64,000 bases of DNA, taken from Clostridioides mangenotii TR (GTDB taxonomy: Bacteria; Bacillota; Clostridia; Peptostreptococcales; Peptostreptococcaceae). The DNA lies in the NCBI RefSeq assembly GCF_000498755.1, contig NZ_AXUS01000015.1, forward strand, positions 1 through 64,000. The letters are read 5' to 3'. Made by a program: the position numbers and the translations under genes. The notes beneath the pieces were generated by a model. The model saw only the letters and a program-made list of their open reading frames with translations, made no database searches and was not told the origin of the DNA. How positions within the stretch are numbered: the stretch's first letter is position 1; each line of letters begins with the position of its first letter. Below are positions 34,241 through 43,985 of the stretch, in pieces.

Positions 34241-35041
34241 TCATCTTTGTGACTTACTTTTCAACATATCCTTTTCTTCGCTTTTCTCTTTTGAAATTGC
34301 GTAGTACGGTATAGTCAAAAATAAGATCGCTCCAACTATGTTGCCCAGTGTTACTATAAGAATATTATAGAAGTAGCCCCCAAGCGTAATTGCTGCACCC
34401 ATAGGCTTTAATAATCCAACTGTAAGCAAAGTCATATTAGCGATACTATGCTCATATCCTGAAGTTATAAAAGCAAATAGACACCAAAATATCATTATAA
34501 GTTTTCCGCTCTCTGATTTCAGCTTATAATTACACCATACAGCTAAACAAACTAGTATATTACAAAGCATACCTCTAAAAAATAATTGTATTGGTTCGAT
34601 GCTCATTTTAGTTGCAGTTGTAGCCGCTATAAACTCGCCTACTGGCCCTTCTGCAAGCCCTGCACCAATAAACATAAGTGATACTATAATTGCTCCTATC
34701 CAGTTCCCTAGATAACAAACAACCCATAATTTGATAGTTTGCTTTAAGTTGACTGTCTTTTTTAACATTCCTGCCGTCATAATCATATTATTCCCTGTGA
34801 ATAACTCTGACCCTGCCAAAAGTACTAAACTAAGTGCTATCCCAAAAGTTGCACCCATGAAAATCTTTACGTATGGTGCACCTGCGAGCATTCCACCTGA
34901 TGTATAGATAAATAAGATAGCTAATCCCACGTATAAGCCAGCTAGCATTGATGCCATTAAATAACCAGTAAAATTACTTTCTAAAAACATAACTTTTTTT
35001 CTGGCAGTCTCTACTATTACCGAAAACTCCTCTTGAAACAT
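34241..35041 (-). CDS. formate/nitrite transporter (FNT) family channel
   Basis: 266 aa, six helices. FNT signature GSELFTGN (about 81-88) and the second-half GYEHSIANM (about 198) with the gate His are present, so it should conduct formate, nitrite or hydrosulfide. GAGGTG five bases before ATG 35041; the GTG at 35047 overlaps the site. Monocistronic. A hydrosulfide (HSC/FNT3-type) or formate role is plausible in a fermenter; not decided by sequence. Confidence 0.87.
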   Translation of the reverse strand: MFQEEFSVIVETARKKVMFLESNFTGYLMASMLAGLYVGLAILFIYTSGGMLAGAPYVKIFMGATFGIALSLVLLAGSELFTGNNMIMTAGMLKKTVNLKQTIKLWVVCYLGNWIGAIIVSLMFIGAGLAEGPVGEFIAATTATKMSIEPIQLFFRGMLCNILVCLAVWCNYKLKSESGKLIMIFWCLFAFITSGYEHSIANMTLLTVGLLKPMGAAITLGGYFYNILIVTLGNIVGAILFLTIPYYAISKEKSEEKDMLKSKSQR

Positions 35042-35241
35042 ATACACACCTCTTTATCATTTTATTTAATCTAAGTATAACAAATCTATATTAAGCTTCA
35101 CAATAAAAAATTCGTATTACTATATTATTAATAAAGTTAATTACTAACATAGTTAATATTATAAACTCGTTATACTTTATATTACATTAATTATAATAAA
35201 ATAACTAAATATTAGCACTTTAATATGTATTATTGAGACAA

Positions 35242-35272
35242 TAAAAAAACTAGCTTAAAATATTAAGCTAGT
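35242..35272 (-). terminator. terminator of the tRNA pair
   Basis: ACTAGCTTAA-AATA-TTAAGCTAGT followed on the minus strand by seven T's. Confidence 0.85.
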
Positions 35273-35289
35273 CTATATGTTGTAGTAAA

Positions 35290-35364
35290 TGGTGACCCGT
35301 AGGGGAATCGAACCCCTGTTACCGCCGTGAAAGGGCGGTGTCTTGACCGCTTGACCAACGGGCC
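35290..35364 (-). tRNA. tRNA-Glu (UUC)
   Basis: 75 nt including encoded CCA. Acceptor GGCCCGT/ACGGGTC, anticodon loop CTTTCAC with anticodon TTC, T-loop GGTTCGATTCC. Confidence 0.95.
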
Positions 35365-35370
35365 ACTTAT

Positions 35371-35446
35371 TGGTGATCTATCCGCGACTCGAACGCGGGA
35401 CACCCTGATTAAAAGTCAGGTGCTCTACCGACTGAGCTAATAGACC
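35371..35446 (-). tRNA. tRNA-Lys (UUU)
   Basis: 76 nt including encoded CCA. Acceptor GGTCTAT/ATAGATC, anticodon loop CTTTTAA with anticodon TTT, T-loop GTTCGAGTC. Six bases upstream of tRNA-Glu in the same transcript. Confidence 0.95.
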
Positions 35447-35662
35447 GTATTTTTTTGTCTCTGTTTTACCACAAGTAAGATTATATCGTGTGACAGATAT
35501 TTCGTCAATACTTTTTTACAAAATTATTTATTTTTTTTATATTTTCTACAAAAATATAGGGAAAAGCACAAAAGTACCTAAAATCTTTTGTGATTTCCCC
35601 ACTTTTTTAATAAATTCTTTGCTTTTTGTTTATAAATTTCAAATAAAATCTATCTCTAATTC

Positions 35663-36952
35663 CTAAGAAAATATATTTCTTCTAACTATCGTTTGAAGTC
35701 TATTTGGTCCAACTGATACTATATCAGCACTAACTCCTATAAGTTCTTCTATTCTCTTAATGTACTTTTTAGCGTTTTCTGGAAGTTCATCGTAGTTAGT
35801 AACTTTAGTTATATCTTCGTTCCATCCATCTAATTCTTCATAAACTGGCTCACATTTTGCAAGATCATCTAAAGATGCTGGGAAGTTTTTGATTATCTTA
35901 TCTCCCATTTTGTAAGCAGTACATATTTTTAATTTGTCAAAACCGCTAAGTACGTCTAATAACATGAAAGACATGCTAGTAAGTCCATTTACTCTCGCAG
36001 CATAACTAACCATAACAGCATCGAACCAACCACATCTTCTCGGTCTACCTGTTACTACTCCAAATTCATTTCCTTGCTTTCTTATTTGTTCGCCTATTTC
36101 GTTGTTTAACTCAGTAACAAATGGTCCTTCTCCAACTCTTGTTGTATAAGACTTAACTATACCAACAACGTCTTTTATCATGTTTGGTCCAACTCCAGCT
36201 CCTACTGCAAATCCTCCTGATATAGGATGTGAAGAAGTAACAAATGGATACGTTCCAAGGTCTAAGTCTAGGAATGTTCCTTGAGCACCTTCAAATAATA
36301 CTTTTTTTCCTTCTTTTATAGCATCGTATACTACTACTGTAGTGTCATCTATGAATTTTCTAATTTGATCAGCATATCCTAAGTATTCATTGTATATAGT
36401 TTCAAAGTCGAATAGCTCTTCTTTTCCGTATATATTTTTTACTATTTTATTTTTAGCTTCTATTTGAGGCTTTAATTTAGCTGCAAATATATCTTTGTCC
36501 ATTAGATCACATATTCTTATTCCAGATCTTTCAGTTTTATCCATATAGCAAGGTCCGATACCATTTTTAGTAGTACCTATTTTATTGTCTCCCCTAGCTT
36601 CTTCAGCTAAAGCATCTATTTCCTTGTGATATGGGAATATAACATGCGCTCTGTCACTTATTTTTATGTTATCTGGGTTTATAATCCCCTTTTCAAACAT
36701 CTCTAGTTCTTTTAAAAATCCTTTTGGGTCAAAAACTATTCCGTTCCCTATTACATTTATAGCTTCTGGATTTAATATTCCTGATGGTATTAAACGCAGT
36801 GCATATTTTTTATCTCCAACTACTAGAGTATGACCAGCATTGTTTCCACCTTGTCCTCTTATTACTACATCGGCTTGTGTTGCAAGATAATCTATAACCT
36901 TACCTTTACCTTCGTCACCCCACTGAGAACCTACAACCGCAACTGTTTTCAT
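35663..36952 (-). CDS. purA: adenylosuccinate synthetase
   Basis: 429 aa from ATG 36952, placed by AGAGGTGG five bases upstream. Converts IMP, aspartate and GTP to adenylosuccinate, the first committed step to AMP. GSQWGDEGKGK P-loop (about 7-17), GNNAGHT, KNGIGPCY and VVTGRPRRCGWFD are all present. Monocistronic between the tRNAs and a small gene. Confidence 0.97.
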   Translation of the reverse strand: MKTVAVVGSQWGDEGKGKVIDYLATQADVVIRGQGGNNAGHTLVVGDKKYALRLIPSGILNPEAINVIGNGIVFDPKGFLKELEMFEKGIINPDNIKISDRAHVIFPYHKEIDALAEEARGDNKIGTTKNGIGPCYMDKTERSGIRICDLMDKDIFAAKLKPQIEAKNKIVKNIYGKEELFDFETIYNEYLGYADQIRKFIDDTTVVVYDAIKEGKKVLFEGAQGTFLDLDLGTYPFVTSSHPISGGFAVGAGVGPNMIKDVVGIVKSYTTRVGEGPFVTELNNEIGEQIRKQGNEFGVVTGRPRRCGWFDAVMVSYAARVNGLTSMSFMLLDVLSGFDKLKICTAYKMGDKIIKNFPASLDDLAKCEPVYEELDGWNEDITKVTNYDELPENAKKYIKRIEELIGVSADIVSVGPNRLQTIVRRNIFS

Positions 36953-37030
36953 ATGTTCCACCTCTACTCATATATTATCGAATGTTTTACATATATATAC
37001 TATCAAATATTCGTTATTAATTCAAACAAT

Positions 37031-37339
37031 TTAACAACTTAATAACTTTAATACATGTTTTTCTATCTCTGACAAGTCTTTCAATGACTTGATCTTGTTT
37101 TGATTTTCTTTTATATAATTTACAGCTATTTCTAGTTTATCCACACTTTCTAGCTTAAGCATAGGTACTACTTCACCTATATTTGTATTTGTAAGGTTTA
37201 TAATTACTTCATTGCCTTTATCCTCTGCAAAGATAATTATTCCTTCTTTTATTTCATTGTCTACTATTCTAATTAAATTTATTTCGTTATTTATCTTAAC
37301 AAAATCAGGATAAAAATATAATATGCTTATTTTTTCCAT
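37031..37339 (-). CDS. conserved hypothetical protein
   Basis: 102 aa, soluble, beta-strand-rich start (ISILYFYPDFVKINNEINLI) and helical end (LKDLSEIEKHVLKLLSC). GGTGA before the ATG. Family not recognised. Lies between purA and a DnaA-box cluster, same strand as both neighbours. Confidence 0.6.
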   Translation of the reverse strand: MEKISILYFYPDFVKINNEINLIRIVDNEIKEGIIIFAEDKGNEVIINLTNTNIGEVVPMLKLESVDKLEIAVNYIKENQNKIKSLKDLSEIEKHVLKLLSC

Positions 37340-37438
37340 AATATTTTCACCGACCCTTCGTTTTTAAAATTAATAAAAAACGTAAATATATAAACTTTAA
37401 ACTTCTTTTTTTACACTTGATAACAGTGATTTATAAGT

Positions 37439-37601
37439 TTATTCACATAAATATACATGTTATTCACATTTATCAACAGGCTATCTGTGGATACTGTGTA
37501 TAAACATATATCTATTTTTCAATGTTTATAGATATTTTACCGACATATATCCACATTTTTGTTGTAAAAAGAAAGGTTGTTCTGTGGACATATGTGTATA
37601 T
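37439..37601. promoter_or_regulatory. DnaA-box cluster
   Basis: Exact TTATNCACA boxes at 37439-37447 (TTATTCACA), 37460-37468 (TTATTCACA) and 37495-37503 (minus, TTATACACA). Near-boxes lie at 37470 (TTATCAACA), 37486 (minus), 37547 (ATATCCACA), 37583 (minus) and 37593 (minus). Eight sites occur in about 165 bp between dnaB and the 102-aa gene. Likely binds DnaA; see findings. Confidence 0.7.
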
Positions 37602-37612
37602 TTATCGGATTT

Positions 37613-38944
37613 TTAAAGATCTCTAAGCTTGTCTCCAAATCTCTGAACTTCACCTAACCATACTAGCTCAACAGCACCTGTTTCTCCATGTCTGTTTTTA
37701 GAAATGATAACTTCACATATATTCTTGCTCTCTGAATCTGAATTGTAGTACTCATCTCTGTATAAAAACATTACTATATCCGCATCCTGCTCTATAGAAC
37801 CAGATTCTCTAAGATCTGAAAGCATAGGTCTGTGATCTGCCCTCTGCTCAGGAGCACGAGAAAGCTGAGATAATGCTATAACAGGACAGTTAAGCTCTTT
37901 GGCAAGTATCTTTAACGATCTTGATATCTGAGCTATCTCCTGCTGTCTACTCTCATTTTTTCCATCTCCCTCCATAAGTTGAAGGTAATCTATAAGTACT
38001 AAATCCAATCCCTGCTCGATCTTAAGTTTTCTGCATTTCGATCTAAGCTCCGATATTTTAATACCTGGTGTATCATCTATATGGATCTTAGTATCAGAAA
38101 GTACAGCCATTGCATCTATAATTCTAGGCCAATCACTATCCCCTAGTGTACCAGTCTTTATTCTTTTAAGATCAACACTAGACTGAGACGATAGCATACG
38201 CTGTACAAGCTGTTCTTTAGACATTTCAAGACTAAATACTGCTACAGACGCATTGCCCTTTATAGCGGCATTTTGAACCAGATTCAGAGAAAAAGCGGTC
38301 TTACCCATTGCAGGTCTGGCCGCTATAAGTATGAGGTCTGTTCTCTGAAATCCATTCATTTTCTTATTCAGGTCTTTAAACCCTGTTGTCACACCTGTAA
38401 CATCGCTCTTGTTTGTATACAATTGTTCAATCATATCATAAGTATCCATTAAGACTTCATTTATAGGTTTGAAATCATCACTGGCTTTTTCTTGCGATAT
38501 ATCAAAAATCTTTTTCTCCGCTTGATCTATTACATCTTCTATCTTTATAGATTTTTCGTATCCAAGTTTAATTATATCGTTTGATGCTTTTATTAGTTTT
38601 CTTAATACAGATTTTTCTTTAACTATATCTGTATAGAATTTAACATTTGATGTGGTTGGAACTACAGTCGATAAACTAGTTATATAGCTGATTCCTCCTA
38701 CATCAGTTAAGTGTCCTTTTCCTTTTAGTTCCTCGGTCAAAGTTATTATATCAATCGGTTCGCTTTTATTGCTAAGCGAGACCATACTTTCGTAAATAAT
38801 CTTGTGTGCCTCTTTATAAAAATCATCTGGATTTATAATTTCTGCAACAGTAATCATTGCATCTTTATCCAGAAGTATCGATCCGAGTATTGATTGTTCG
38901 GACTCGACACTATGAGGGGGAACTCTCGTTATATCTTCCATCAT
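37613..38944 (-). CDS. dnaB: replicative DNA helicase
   Basis: 443 aa hexameric fork helicase (DnaB of E. coli, DnaC of Bacillus). N-terminal domain 1-150 (RVPPHSVESEQSILGSILLD), RecA-like ATPase with Walker A RPAMGKTAF (about 210), H-motif DLVLIDYLQLM, and C-terminal RNGETG-like SKNRHGETG. Two in-frame ATG codons at 38944 and 38941 share one GAGGTGAT. Follows rplI at a 14-bp distance. Confidence 0.96.
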   Translation of the reverse strand: MMEDITRVPPHSVESEQSILGSILLDKDAMITVAEIINPDDFYKEAHKIIYESMVSLSNKSEPIDIITLTEELKGKGHLTDVGGISYITSLSTVVPTTSNVKFYTDIVKEKSVLRKLIKASNDIIKLGYEKSIKIEDVIDQAEKKIFDISQEKASDDFKPINEVLMDTYDMIEQLYTNKSDVTGVTTGFKDLNKKMNGFQRTDLILIAARPAMGKTAFSLNLVQNAAIKGNASVAVFSLEMSKEQLVQRMLSSQSSVDLKRIKTGTLGDSDWPRIIDAMAVLSDTKIHIDDTPGIKISELRSKCRKLKIEQGLDLVLIDYLQLMEGDGKNESRQQEIAQISRSLKILAKELNCPVIALSQLSRAPEQRADHRPMLSDLRESGSIEQDADIVMFLYRDEYYNSDSESKNICEVIISKNRHGETGAVELVWLGEVQRFGDKLRDL

Positions 38945-38958
38945 ATCACCTCGAGAGA

Positions 38959-39407
38959 TTATTGCTTTTCTTTTACATCAACTCTTATATTTGTAGTTAC
39001 TTTTGGGTGTATTTTTATCTCTACTTTAGTAGATCCCAAACTCTTATAGGCTCTTCTAGTACTATTTTTCTCTTATCTACATCTATATCTTTTTGCTTTT
39101 TAAGTTGCTCTGCTATGTCTTTAGAAGTTATCGATCCAAATAATCTTCCGCCTTCGCCAGCTTTTGTGTATATATCTATACTCACTTTTTCCATTTCTTT
39201 GCCTAAAAGTACAGCGTTGTCGTACTCTTGTTGAGCTCTAAACTCTTCTGATTTATTTTTTTCTTTTAGTTCTTTAACAGCTGTGCTATCTGCAGCTACA
39301 GCCATCTTTTTAGGGAACAAGAAGTTTCTCGCATATCCATCACTTACTTCTTTCATTTCCCCTTTTTTACCAGTTCCCTTAACATCTTTAAGTAATATTA
39401 CTTTCAT
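38959..39407 (-). pseudogene. rplI: 50S ribosomal protein L9, apparent late frameshift
   Basis: [20 protein letters not shown] and [13 protein letters not shown] are canonical L9. The frame fails at about 39041: [11 protein letters not shown]-stop, whereas one added base gives [20 protein letters not shown] and TTNIRVDVKEKQ-stop at 38959, the normal 148-residue length. Probable sequence error, because the rest is perfectly conserved. Confidence 0.9.
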
Positions 39408-41402
39408 CTATTCTTCCTCCTCTAAATAATCTAGTATTATGTCTTGAACCATTTTATACGCGTCTTCTAGAGTGACATCTTTTAGCTGTGCACCAGCTAT
39501 GTCCATATGTCCTCCCCCGCCTAACTTTTCCATAAGTACATGGACATTAATCTTTCCTAATGATCTAGAACTTATAAATACCTTACCATCTTTATGTCCA
39601 AGTACAAATGATGCCTCAACTTGCTTTATATTAAGCAGTTCATCTGCAACTTGAGCTACTACTATATTTATATTGCTCATCTCGGTCTCTGAGTAAGCTA
39701 TACATATTCTATCATCAATTATTTTTGCATTTTGTATTGTTTCTGCTTTTACTATAAAGTCCTTTACATCTGAGTTAAAGAACTTTTTAACTTCCACAGT
39801 ATCTGCTCCTACTTTCTTTAGATATGATGCAGCCTCAAATGTTCTAACACCTGTTTTAAACGAAAAGTTCTTTGTATCCAGGCTTATTCCACCTAAAAGT
39901 CCTTCCGCTGTAAGTTTATTTATATTTACATCGTCTTCCATATACTGCACCAACTCTGTAACCATCTCACACGTAGATGATACATAAATTTCGTGGAATA
40001 AAAGAACCGTATCGTTGATAAATTCCACACCTCTTCTGTGGTGATCTATCACAACAAGTTTTCTAGATATATTTAAAAGCTCCTCACACTCAGTATGATT
40101 AGGTCTATGTGTATCAACAACAACTACTAAGGTATCCTCTGTGCAATTATCTACAGCTTCCTCAGAAGTCACAAACAATCCATTGTAGTATTCAACTTCT
40201 TTAAGTTTATCTATAAATATTTCCACTGCCTCATTTTCGCTATCTAATACTATATTTGCACGCTTATCGCACGATTTACATATATCGTATATTCCAACTG
40301 CGGCTCCCATTGCGTCCATATCTGGATACTTATGCCCCATAATATATACGTTTTCACTCTGCTTGATTACCTCTCTAAGTGCGTGTCCTATAAGCCTAGA
40401 CTTAACTTTTGTCTTCTTTTCTACCGCTTTTGATTTACCACCGAAGAATATAAAGTTGTCTTTTGTCTTAACAACAGCTTGATCTCCGCCTCTTCCCAGA
40501 GCTAAATCCAAAGCTCCAGTAGCTAACTCTAAATTATCCTTTAGAGAATCTCCATCCACACCGATCCCGATACTTATTGTAACTGGGAGGTTATTTCCAT
40601 GGTCGATTTCCCTTATTCTATCTAGAATTGAGAATTTTTCTTCTTCTAATTTTAGTAAATCTTCTTTATAAAGTACAACCATATACTTATCTCTAGCAGT
40701 TTTTTTGATTGCACAATTATTATTAGCTTCTAAAACTCCTAGTTCTCTTTCAATGTCCATATTAATAAGGGATCTATGCTCTTCTTTAGCACTTTCAATT
40801 ACTTCATTGTAACCGTCAACCTGAATCAACATCATTGCATTTTTTTCATTGTTGTAATCACTCTCAAGCTTCAGGCTATCAGTTTTATCCAGCCAATAAA
40901 GTATCATGTAGTACTTTGCACTATCCTCTTTATCGTTTTTTACTACATTATATACGATTGTATACTCTCTATCTTTGAAGCTGATGTCAGTATACATCTC
41001 TTTATTTTCATTTAAAACTTTTCTTAAATTAAGATCATTAATCAGTTCTTCTATATTCTGATTTAGAAGATCTTTAACATCCATCATTTCATAAAACTTC
41101 TTATTAAACCAAGATATATGCCCATCAAATTCAAGAATACAAAGCGGTATTGGCAAATTTAAAATCGCCTGCTTAGTTGTCTCGTCTATATTCAAAGACA
41201 GGCTCTGAATATAATCAGCCCATTCCTTTGTTCTCATTGTATTTAATCTCCAATTGTGGAAAACTAAGTACAAAAAACAAACAAAGAATGTGCCACCTAT
41301 AAAAAAGTTGTAATAAATCAAAATAACGCTTAAAATTCCTATAGCTATTATATATAGATTTATCTCCGGCATATTGATCTTAAAGGTCGATCTCTTATTC
41401 AT
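39408..41402 (-). CDS. gdpP: cyclic-di-AMP phosphodiesterase GdpP
   Basis: 664 aa membrane enzyme that degrades c-di-AMP. Two N-terminal helices (about 15-55), a PAS domain, a degenerate GGDEF (GRGGDQAV), then DHH (HKYPDMDAMGAA, VVVDTHRPNHTE, VIDHHRRG) and DHHA1 (GGGGHMDIAGAQ). ATG at 41402 has AGGAGG six bases upstream. Gene order DUF2232-gdpP-rplI-dnaB is typical of Firmicutes; stop and the rplI start are adjacent, so translation is coupled. Confidence 0.94.
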   Translation of the reverse strand: MNKRSTFKINMPEINLYIIAIGILSVILIYYNFFIGGTFFVCFLYLVFHNWRLNTMRTKEWADYIQSLSLNIDETTKQAILNLPIPLCILEFDGHISWFNKKFYEMMDVKDLLNQNIEELINDLNLRKVLNENKEMYTDISFKDREYTIVYNVVKNDKEDSAKYYMILYWLDKTDSLKLESDYNNEKNAMMLIQVDGYNEVIESAKEEHRSLINMDIERELGVLEANNNCAIKKTARDKYMVVLYKEDLLKLEEEKFSILDRIREIDHGNNLPVTISIGIGVDGDSLKDNLELATGALDLALGRGGDQAVVKTKDNFIFFGGKSKAVEKKTKVKSRLIGHALREVIKQSENVYIMGHKYPDMDAMGAAVGIYDICKSCDKRANIVLDSENEAVEIFIDKLKEVEYYNGLFVTSEEAVDNCTEDTLVVVVDTHRPNHTECEELLNISRKLVVIDHHRRGVEFINDTVLLFHEIYVSSTCEMVTELVQYMEDDVNINKLTAEGLLGGISLDTKNFSFKTGVRTFEAASYLKKVGADTVEVKKFFNSDVKDFIVKAETIQNAKIIDDRICIAYSETEMSNINIVVAQVADELLNIKQVEASFVLGHKDGKVFISSRSLGKINVHVLMEKLGGGGHMDIAGAQLKDVTLEDAYKMVQDIILDYLEEEE

Positions 41403-41412
41403 TCTCATCCTC

Positions 41413-42371
41413 CTAAGTGGATTTGTTACTTTTAACTTTTCTAAAATCTAATACGCAGTCAAACATACCAATAACTGTTGCCCCAAGTATCCCTGCTAAA
41501 AAAAGTACTAGCAATAATACACATACTACTAATCCATTTTTTGATAGATTCTTTATATAGTAAGCATATAAAGATATCGCTTGTATTAAGAATAATACAG
41601 CAAATGCAGAAAATAAATTAAGAATTATTAGTTCCTTATTCATTTTTAATCCAACTACATCTAATATCAGGATTGATATGTACATGAATATTAAAGCCCA
41701 CACTGCATGACCTGGAAGAAAGATTTCAGTAAATTTGGCAGATTCTAATTTTTTCTTATTTATCCTATTCATAGCGAAAATACTCAAATAATAAACTATA
41801 AAGGAATACATTATATTTTGTGCTATCAACCATATTGGCATAAAGTTTAGAAAATTGTTCATAACCTCATCCGCACTAATTGATTCCATACCTTTTATAT
41901 TTTTAAATATAAGATTGCCTGACTCCATATCCATTGCTTTTATTTGTTCTTCAATCATTTGAGTTATTCCAGACATAAGATCAATTTTAAATGCAAAGTG
42001 TACAATTGAAAAGTAAATTATTGTACTTATTAAAAAAATAATACTTCCCCAAAATATCGGCACAAGTTTATCAGCATTTTCATCTTTAAAACTTGTATTT
42101 ATCATTTTACCTATTAATATTCCAGGTAGCATAAATGTTATACATATATTTAATGTGTATGAAATATCTACACTAACCCAAAGCATAATAAATGTAATTA
42201 TCACCGCTTGTACTGTAAGCTTGACATTGTTTTTAGCTCCCACTAAAACGTAAGTTACTGCAATAAGCGGGCTAAACAAACTTAGTACTGGAATATATAC
42301 AAAAATTGCTGCTAATGCAATGGTCAAAAAACTACACCGAGTAGTTGAGATGGCCTAATCTTTATCTCCAA
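41413..42371 (-). pseudogene. DUF2232 (YybS-like) membrane protein, apparent 5' frameshift
   Basis: About 319 aa, eight predicted helices (YIPVLSLFSPLIAVTYVLVG; LYAYYIKNLSKNGLVV near the end). The probable start is TTG 42371, eight bases after the MazG-like stop with GGGAG in the overlap. It reads LEIKIRPSQLLGVVF and then loses frame in a T6 run at 42325-42330; one extra T joins it to LTIALAAIFV. Otherwise only a TTG at 42327 could start it, losing the first 15 residues. Function unknown; paired with gdpP in many genomes. Confidence 0.75.
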
Positions 42372-42378
42372 TTCAGAA

Positions 42379-42699
42379 TCACTCCCTATTGTCTAAATGT
42401 TTCTCTAGATTGGTAAGATCTCCATACCATCTTTCAACACTATGATCTTCTTCTTTACCTATTTTTATTTTTTCTTTCACTTTATAATCAACATCTTTAA
42501 AACTAATACCTAGTCTCTTTGCCAAAAGATACGTAATCATAATTATATTAGCAAGCGTATCTTGAATAGCTTCATCTAGTGGCTTTACTCCTTTGAAAAG
42601 CAAGTTGAATAGATCACTCACACTCATTAAAATTTCCGTCTTCATCCATTCAATTATCTTAATGTTTCTAGTTATCTCAGAACCTTTATCTACTCTCAC
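42379..42699 (-). CDS. MazG-like protein
   Basis: 106 aa, all-helical fold of the MazG-like nucleotide pyrophosphohydrolase family (ITRNIKIIEWMKTEILMSVS, DTLANIIMITYLLAKRLGIS). The EExxE metal motif of active MazG is poorly kept, so catalytic activity is uncertain. It sits between rpsR and DUF2232 as in relatives. First gene of the DUF2232-gdpP-rplI-dnaB operon. Confidence 0.7.
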   Translation of the reverse strand: MRVDKGSEITRNIKIIEWMKTEILMSVSDLFNLLFKGVKPLDEAIQDTLANIIMITYLLAKRLGISFKDVDYKVKEKIKIGKEEDHSVERWYGDLTNLEKHLDNRE

Positions 42700-42958
42700 A
42701 AATCAGCCCTCCTTAATAAATATTATTATAACATAAATCATAATTTATTTAAGTATATATAGGAAAAAACGGCTCCACTGACTTAATTTTAGGTAAATAA
42801 ATTTAAGTTAATTTATGACAAAAAAAGACTCTATTTTAAATTTAATTAAATATATTCTTACGTGATAGAGATTTGATAGTCCAATTAAAATGTTGTTTTG
42901 CTCCAAGACAATCTTTCTAAAATAAAAAATACCTTAATTATAGCTTTATGTATTGGAG

Positions 42959-42987
42959 TTGTCTTGAAATTAGATATATGCTAATAT
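42959..42987 (+). promoter_or_regulatory. luxS promoter
   Basis: TTGTCT (42959-42964), 17-bp spacer, TAATAT (42982-42987). An inverted copy CAAGACAA lies about 50 bp upstream. 42720-42900 holds nothing else recognised, and no SAM riboswitch is apparent. Confidence 0.55.
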
Positions 42988-43059
42988 TAAAATAAATTAA
43001 AAAATATAATATTTATAATACAAAATAAATCTTAGCATTTTAAGATAGGAGAATATAAA

Positions 43060-43524
43060 ATGGAAAAAATAGCTAGTTTCGTTGTTGACCACAGATATAT
43101 AGATCCCGGTGTATATATCTCTCGTATTGATGGCGATATTACAACATACGATTTAAGAACACGTAAACCAAATACAAATGACTTAATGAGCAATTCTGTA
43201 ATGCATTCAGCTGAACATTTATTTGCTACATTTGTAAGAAATTCTGAATTAAAGGATGATGTAATCTATTTTGGCCCTATGGGATGCCAAACAGGGTACT
43301 ACTTACTTGTAAGAAATGCAAACCATGCTAAAGTAATAAATCTAATAAAAAAAGTGATTGAAGATATTATATCATATCAAGGTGAGATGCCTGGTATGAG
43401 CGAAATAGAATGTGGTAATTACGCTAATCTCAATGTAGATCTTGCCAAGGAAGATTTAAGAAATTACTATGATAAAATTAAAGACATAACTGAAGAAGAT
43501 TTAAAATATCCAGAAGCTAAATAA
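43060..43524 (+). CDS. luxS: S-ribosylhomocysteine lyase
   Basis: 154 aa metalloenzyme that cleaves S-ribosylhomocysteine to homocysteine and DPD, the AI-2 precursor. Metal ligands HSAEH (49-53) and Cys in EIECGNY (about 118), catalytic Cys76 in GPMGCQTGY. TAGGAG eight bases before ATG. Monocistronic and the only plus-strand gene in a long minus-strand core. Confidence 0.96.
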   Translation: MEKIASFVVDHRYIDPGVYISRIDGDITTYDLRTRKPNTNDLMSNSVMHSAEHLFATFVRNSELKDDVIYFGPMGCQTGYYLLVRNANHAKVINLIKKVIEDIISYQGEMPGMSEIECGNYANLNVDLAKEDLRNYYDKIKDITEEDLKYPEAK

Positions 43525-43567
43525 AATATTCAATATTTTCGGCTTTAATATTTCTACGATCAAAACT

Positions 43568-43599
43568 GAGTATTCTCAATGCAGAGTACTCTTTTTTAT
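43568..43599 (+). terminator. luxS terminator
   Basis: GAGTATTCT pairs with AGAGTACTC (one G-T), then six T's. Confidence 0.8.
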
Positions 43600-43674
43600 T
43601 TATATAGTTTTTTCGCATCATACAGAAAACTATTTTAAATACGAAATTTGAGTCAACTATACAACAAACCTTTA

Positions 43675-43705
43675 TTATATAAAAAAAGATGGGCGATTGC
43701 CCATC
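43675..43705 (-). terminator. rpsF-ssb-rpsR terminator
   Basis: GATGGGC-GATT-GCCCATC followed on the minus strand by seven T's. Confidence 0.85.
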
Positions 43706-43708
43706 CTC

Positions 43709-43936
43709 TTAGTCTAATGTATATGGTAAAAGAGCTATGTTTCTAGATCTTTTTATTGCTACAGTTAACTCTCTTTGGTGCTTAGCACATGTTCCTGAAA
43801 TTCTTCTTGGTAATATTTTACCTCTTTCAGTTATATACTTAGTCAATCTTTGAGAATTTTTGTAATCTATTTTAGCGTTTTTATCAGCACAGAACTGACA
43901 AACTCTTTTTTTCTTACGTCTTTTTTTATTCATCAT
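43709..43936 (-). CDS. rpsR: 30S ribosomal protein S18
   Basis: 75 aa. [14 protein letters not shown] start and [31 protein letters not shown] core are canonical (quoted discontinuously). Retains CxxC, the zinc-type (C+) form. Last of the rpsF-ssb-rpsR operon. Confidence 0.96.
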   Translation of the reverse strand: MMNKKRRKKKRVCQFCADKNAKIDYKNSQRLTKYITERGKILPRRISGTCAKHQRELTVAIKRSRNIALLPYTLD

Positions 43937-43985
43937 GACTGGTTTCCTCCTTTTCTATTAAAAATGGTCCATCTAAAACTCTTTT

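Noticed and set aside
42720-43059. SAM or other riboswitch before luxS
   Set aside because: Only a simple promoter and a loose 8-bp inverted repeat are seen; no riboswitch core motif.
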